Source: Sporobacter sp963677825
Lineage (GTDB): Bacteria; Bacillota; Clostridia; Oscillospirales; Oscillospiraceae
NCBI GenBank assembly: GCA_963677825.2
Contig: CAXXEF010000001.1
Span: 1,426,001 to 1,490,000 of the forward strand
Direction of reading: 5' to 3'
DNA length: 64,000 bases
In this document: piece after piece, positions 63,002 through 64,000 of the stretch
Layout: each line of letters opens with the position of its first letter
Position numbering within the stretch: the first letter of the stretch is position 1
Program-made: the position numbers and the translations under genes
Notes under the pieces: model-generated
Seen by the model: the letters and a program-made list of their open reading frames with translations, nothing else
What the model was told of the DNA's origin: nothing
Database searches by the model: none

Positions 63002-63052
63002 TTGACATATGCTCTTAATTGCGTTATCATTAGTTATGGGCATATGCTATTT
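63002..63052 (+). promoter_or_regulatory. Promoter and operator of the DUF5320/DUF134 genes
   Basis: TTGACA (63002-63007), a 17-base spacer and TATCAT (63025-63030). The -35 box is embedded in TTGACATATGCT, as in the ORP-operon promoter, and GGCATATGCTATTT follows at 63039-63052. The two CATATGC blocks are 35 bases apart here and 40 bases apart at the other promoter. Confidence 0.8.
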
Positions 63053-63107
63053 TAATAATTTTAAAGCGATGAAAAAATCTACATGATACAAGAAAGGGGG
63101 GATATAT

Positions 63108-63449
63108 ATGCCAAGAGGAGATCAAACAGGTCCGATGGGACAAGGCCCGATGACGGGTCGCGGCGCAGGTAAATGCGCAGGCCATGCCGGTCACGGTGCC
63201 GGCAGAGGTTTCAAATACGGATACGGCGGCGGTGCCAAGCACGGCTTCGGTCACGGCTTCGGCCGCGGTTTGGGTCACGGCCGGATGTTTTGCCACGCAG
63301 CTCATCCGCATCACGGCTATCACGGCTTTGATGGCGCTTCGTATAGCGCGGCGGACGAAAAGGCCACGCTGACGTACCACGCGCAACTATTGAGAAATCG
63401 GCTCGAAGAGATCGAGAATCGTCTTGCCGAGCTCGACGAAACAAACTGA
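63108..63449 (+). CDS. DUF5320 protein (Gly/His-rich)
   Basis: This 113-residue protein starts with the DUF5320 signature MPRGDQTGPMGQGPMTGRG, then a Gly/His-rich stretch (GHGFGRGLGHGRMFCHAAHPHHG) and a short C-terminal coiled coil (LLRNRLEEIENRLAEL). The family accompanies NifX/ORP and MinD ATPase genes in anaerobes and may bind metal, but has no proven function. An AAGGGGGG ribosome site precedes the ATG. A terminator follows. Confidence 0.9.
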   Translation: MPRGDQTGPMGQGPMTGRGAGKCAGHAGHGAGRGFKYGYGGGAKHGFGHGFGRGLGHGRMFCHAAHPHHGYHGFDGASYSAADEKATLTYHAQLLRNRLEEIENRLAELDETN

Positions 63450-63453
63450 TGCC

Positions 63454-63489
63454 AACAGCGCCGCCGCGTCTTCGGCGGCGCTGTTTTCT
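63454..63489 (+). terminator. Intrinsic terminator or attenuator
   Basis: A 13-bp stem, AACAGCGCCGCCG with CGGCGGCGCTGTT, is followed by TTCTGTTG. It lies between the DUF5320 and DUF134 genes. Confidence 0.82.
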
Positions 63490-63556
63490 GTTGACATAAA
63501 AGCATCTCAAGGATACACTAAAGAGACAAATCAGGATATCAAAGGAGTTGATGGCG

Positions 63557-64000
63557 ATGGCGCGTCCGATTAAGTGGCGTCGCATCGAGAATATGCCGTC
63601 CGTCGCGTACTTCGCCCCGTCCGACGGCAGCGGTGATACGACGCAACCGGAAAACAAGCTTAAACTCGAGGAGCTTGAAGCGATCCGGCTCAAAGATCTT
63701 GAAGGGCTTGAGCAGGGTGAGTGCGCCGAGCGCATGGGTGTGTCCAGACCGACTTTTCAGCGGATTTTGTTGTCTGCGCGCGAAAAGGTCGCCGACAGTC
63801 TCGTCGGAGGCAAAGCGCTCCGAATCGGCGGCGGTAATTTTACACGCAATATCTGCGCCGTTCACTGCAACAACTGCGGCCGCGAGTGGGTCGAGAGCTT
63901 TGAGAACATCGGCGCCGTTAAAAACGGCACGTATGTCTGCTCGGAATGTCAGTCGACCGACGTTGTCTGTGAGCAGGAATGCCCCGCCAAATTCTGCCGA
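63557..64000 (+). CDS. DUF134 helix-turn-helix regulator (partial, 3' end outside window)
   Basis: The visible 148 residues begin MARPIKWRRIENMPSVAYFAP. They carry LTLEELEAIRL-like KLEELEAIRLKDLEGLEQG, then the HTH ERMGVSRPTFQRILLSAREK and GKALRIGGG, matching DUF134. A Cys-rich zinc-like tail follows (CNNCGREW, CSECQ, CEQECPAKFC). DUF134 proteins are predicted sigma-like or repressor-like regulators beside NifX/ORP genes. I choose the ATG at 63557 because AGGAG is nine bases upstream; the ATG at 63551 is too close. Confidence 0.88.
   Translation, partial: MARPIKWRRIENMPSVAYFAPSDGSGDTTQPENKLKLEELEAIRLKDLEGLEQGECAERMGVSRPTFQRILLSAREKVADSLVGGKALRIGGGNFTRNICAVHCNNCGREWVESFENIGAVKNGTYVCSECQSTDVVCEQECPAKFCR

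Overview
The window looks like a chromosomal stretch from a GC-rich (my estimate is about 55% GC), mostly anaerobic, single-membrane Firmicute, probably class Clostridia. I infer this from four things. A Tad/Flp pilus operon lacks a secretin. There is a lipoprotein, menaquinone and ApbE electron-transfer locus of the Gram-positive type. An ORP/NifX/DUF134 metal-cluster module typical of anaerobes is present, together with a clostripain-family protease and AtoDA-type CoA transferase. The only stress enzymes seen are KatG and a peroxiredoxin. I see no rRNA, tRNA, CRISPR, insertion sequence or prophage. Most of the window is ordinary, tightly packed chromosome with many clean hairpin terminators.

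Layout. 1-4.5 kb: thioredoxin-like fragment, PPK2 polyphosphate kinase, lone CheY-like receiver, then a cobalamin riboswitch plus terminator in front of a short RlmN-like radical SAM gene and a LOG-YqfO fusion gene, and a histidine phosphatase on the other strand. 4.6-7 kb: zinc-ribbon, membrane-anchored clostripain-like protease. 7.1-12.4 kb: a five-gene leftward operon (hexapeptide acyltransferase, carrier protein, PP-loop amidotransferase-like protein, AMP-forming ligase, asparagine synthetase) behind one clear promoter; this is the best candidate here for an undescribed biosynthetic pathway. 12.5-17 kb: DUF2179 membrane protein, K+ channel, a second zinc-ribbon protein, CoA transferase. 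17-27.5 kb: a flavoenzyme pair (FAD_binding_2 and Old Yellow Enzyme type), L,D-transpeptidase, DUF454, KatG, SDR plus CMD-like pair, acyltransferase 3. 27.5-32.8 kb: sugar-type ABC transporter with a structured leader. 32.8-36.3 kb: FeoAB and NudC.

36.4-46.1 kb is a complete Tad/Flp pilus operon preceded by a good promoter, a c-di-GMP-I (GEMM) riboswitch and a terminator, so pilus expression is very likely under c-di-GMP control. It also carries a DUF192 gene and a DivIVA-like coiled-coil gene. 46.2-53.4 kb holds a Crp/Fnr regulator divergent from an operon for NDH-2 (fused to a DoxX-like membrane domain), a polyprenyl synthase, a UbiA prenyltransferase, a tandem-repeat lipoprotein and ApbE. 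Together these resemble the Listeria flavin-based extracellular electron transfer locus, with NADH passing electrons to a dedicated quinone and then to a surface lipoprotein. The lipoprotein lacks the classical FMN_bind SGAT motif and may be a new type of flavinylated carrier.

53.5-58.7 kb encodes trehalose synthesis (OtsA-OtsB fusion) beside a GH65 phosphorylase and beta-phosphoglucomutase. 58.8-64 kb encodes an ORP-like module: two ferredoxin-MinD ATPases, two NifX-like proteins, a DUF364 protein, a DUF5320 protein and a DUF134 regulator cut by the window end. A 14-base sequence shared between the two promoters of this module is a likely operator for the DUF134 protein.
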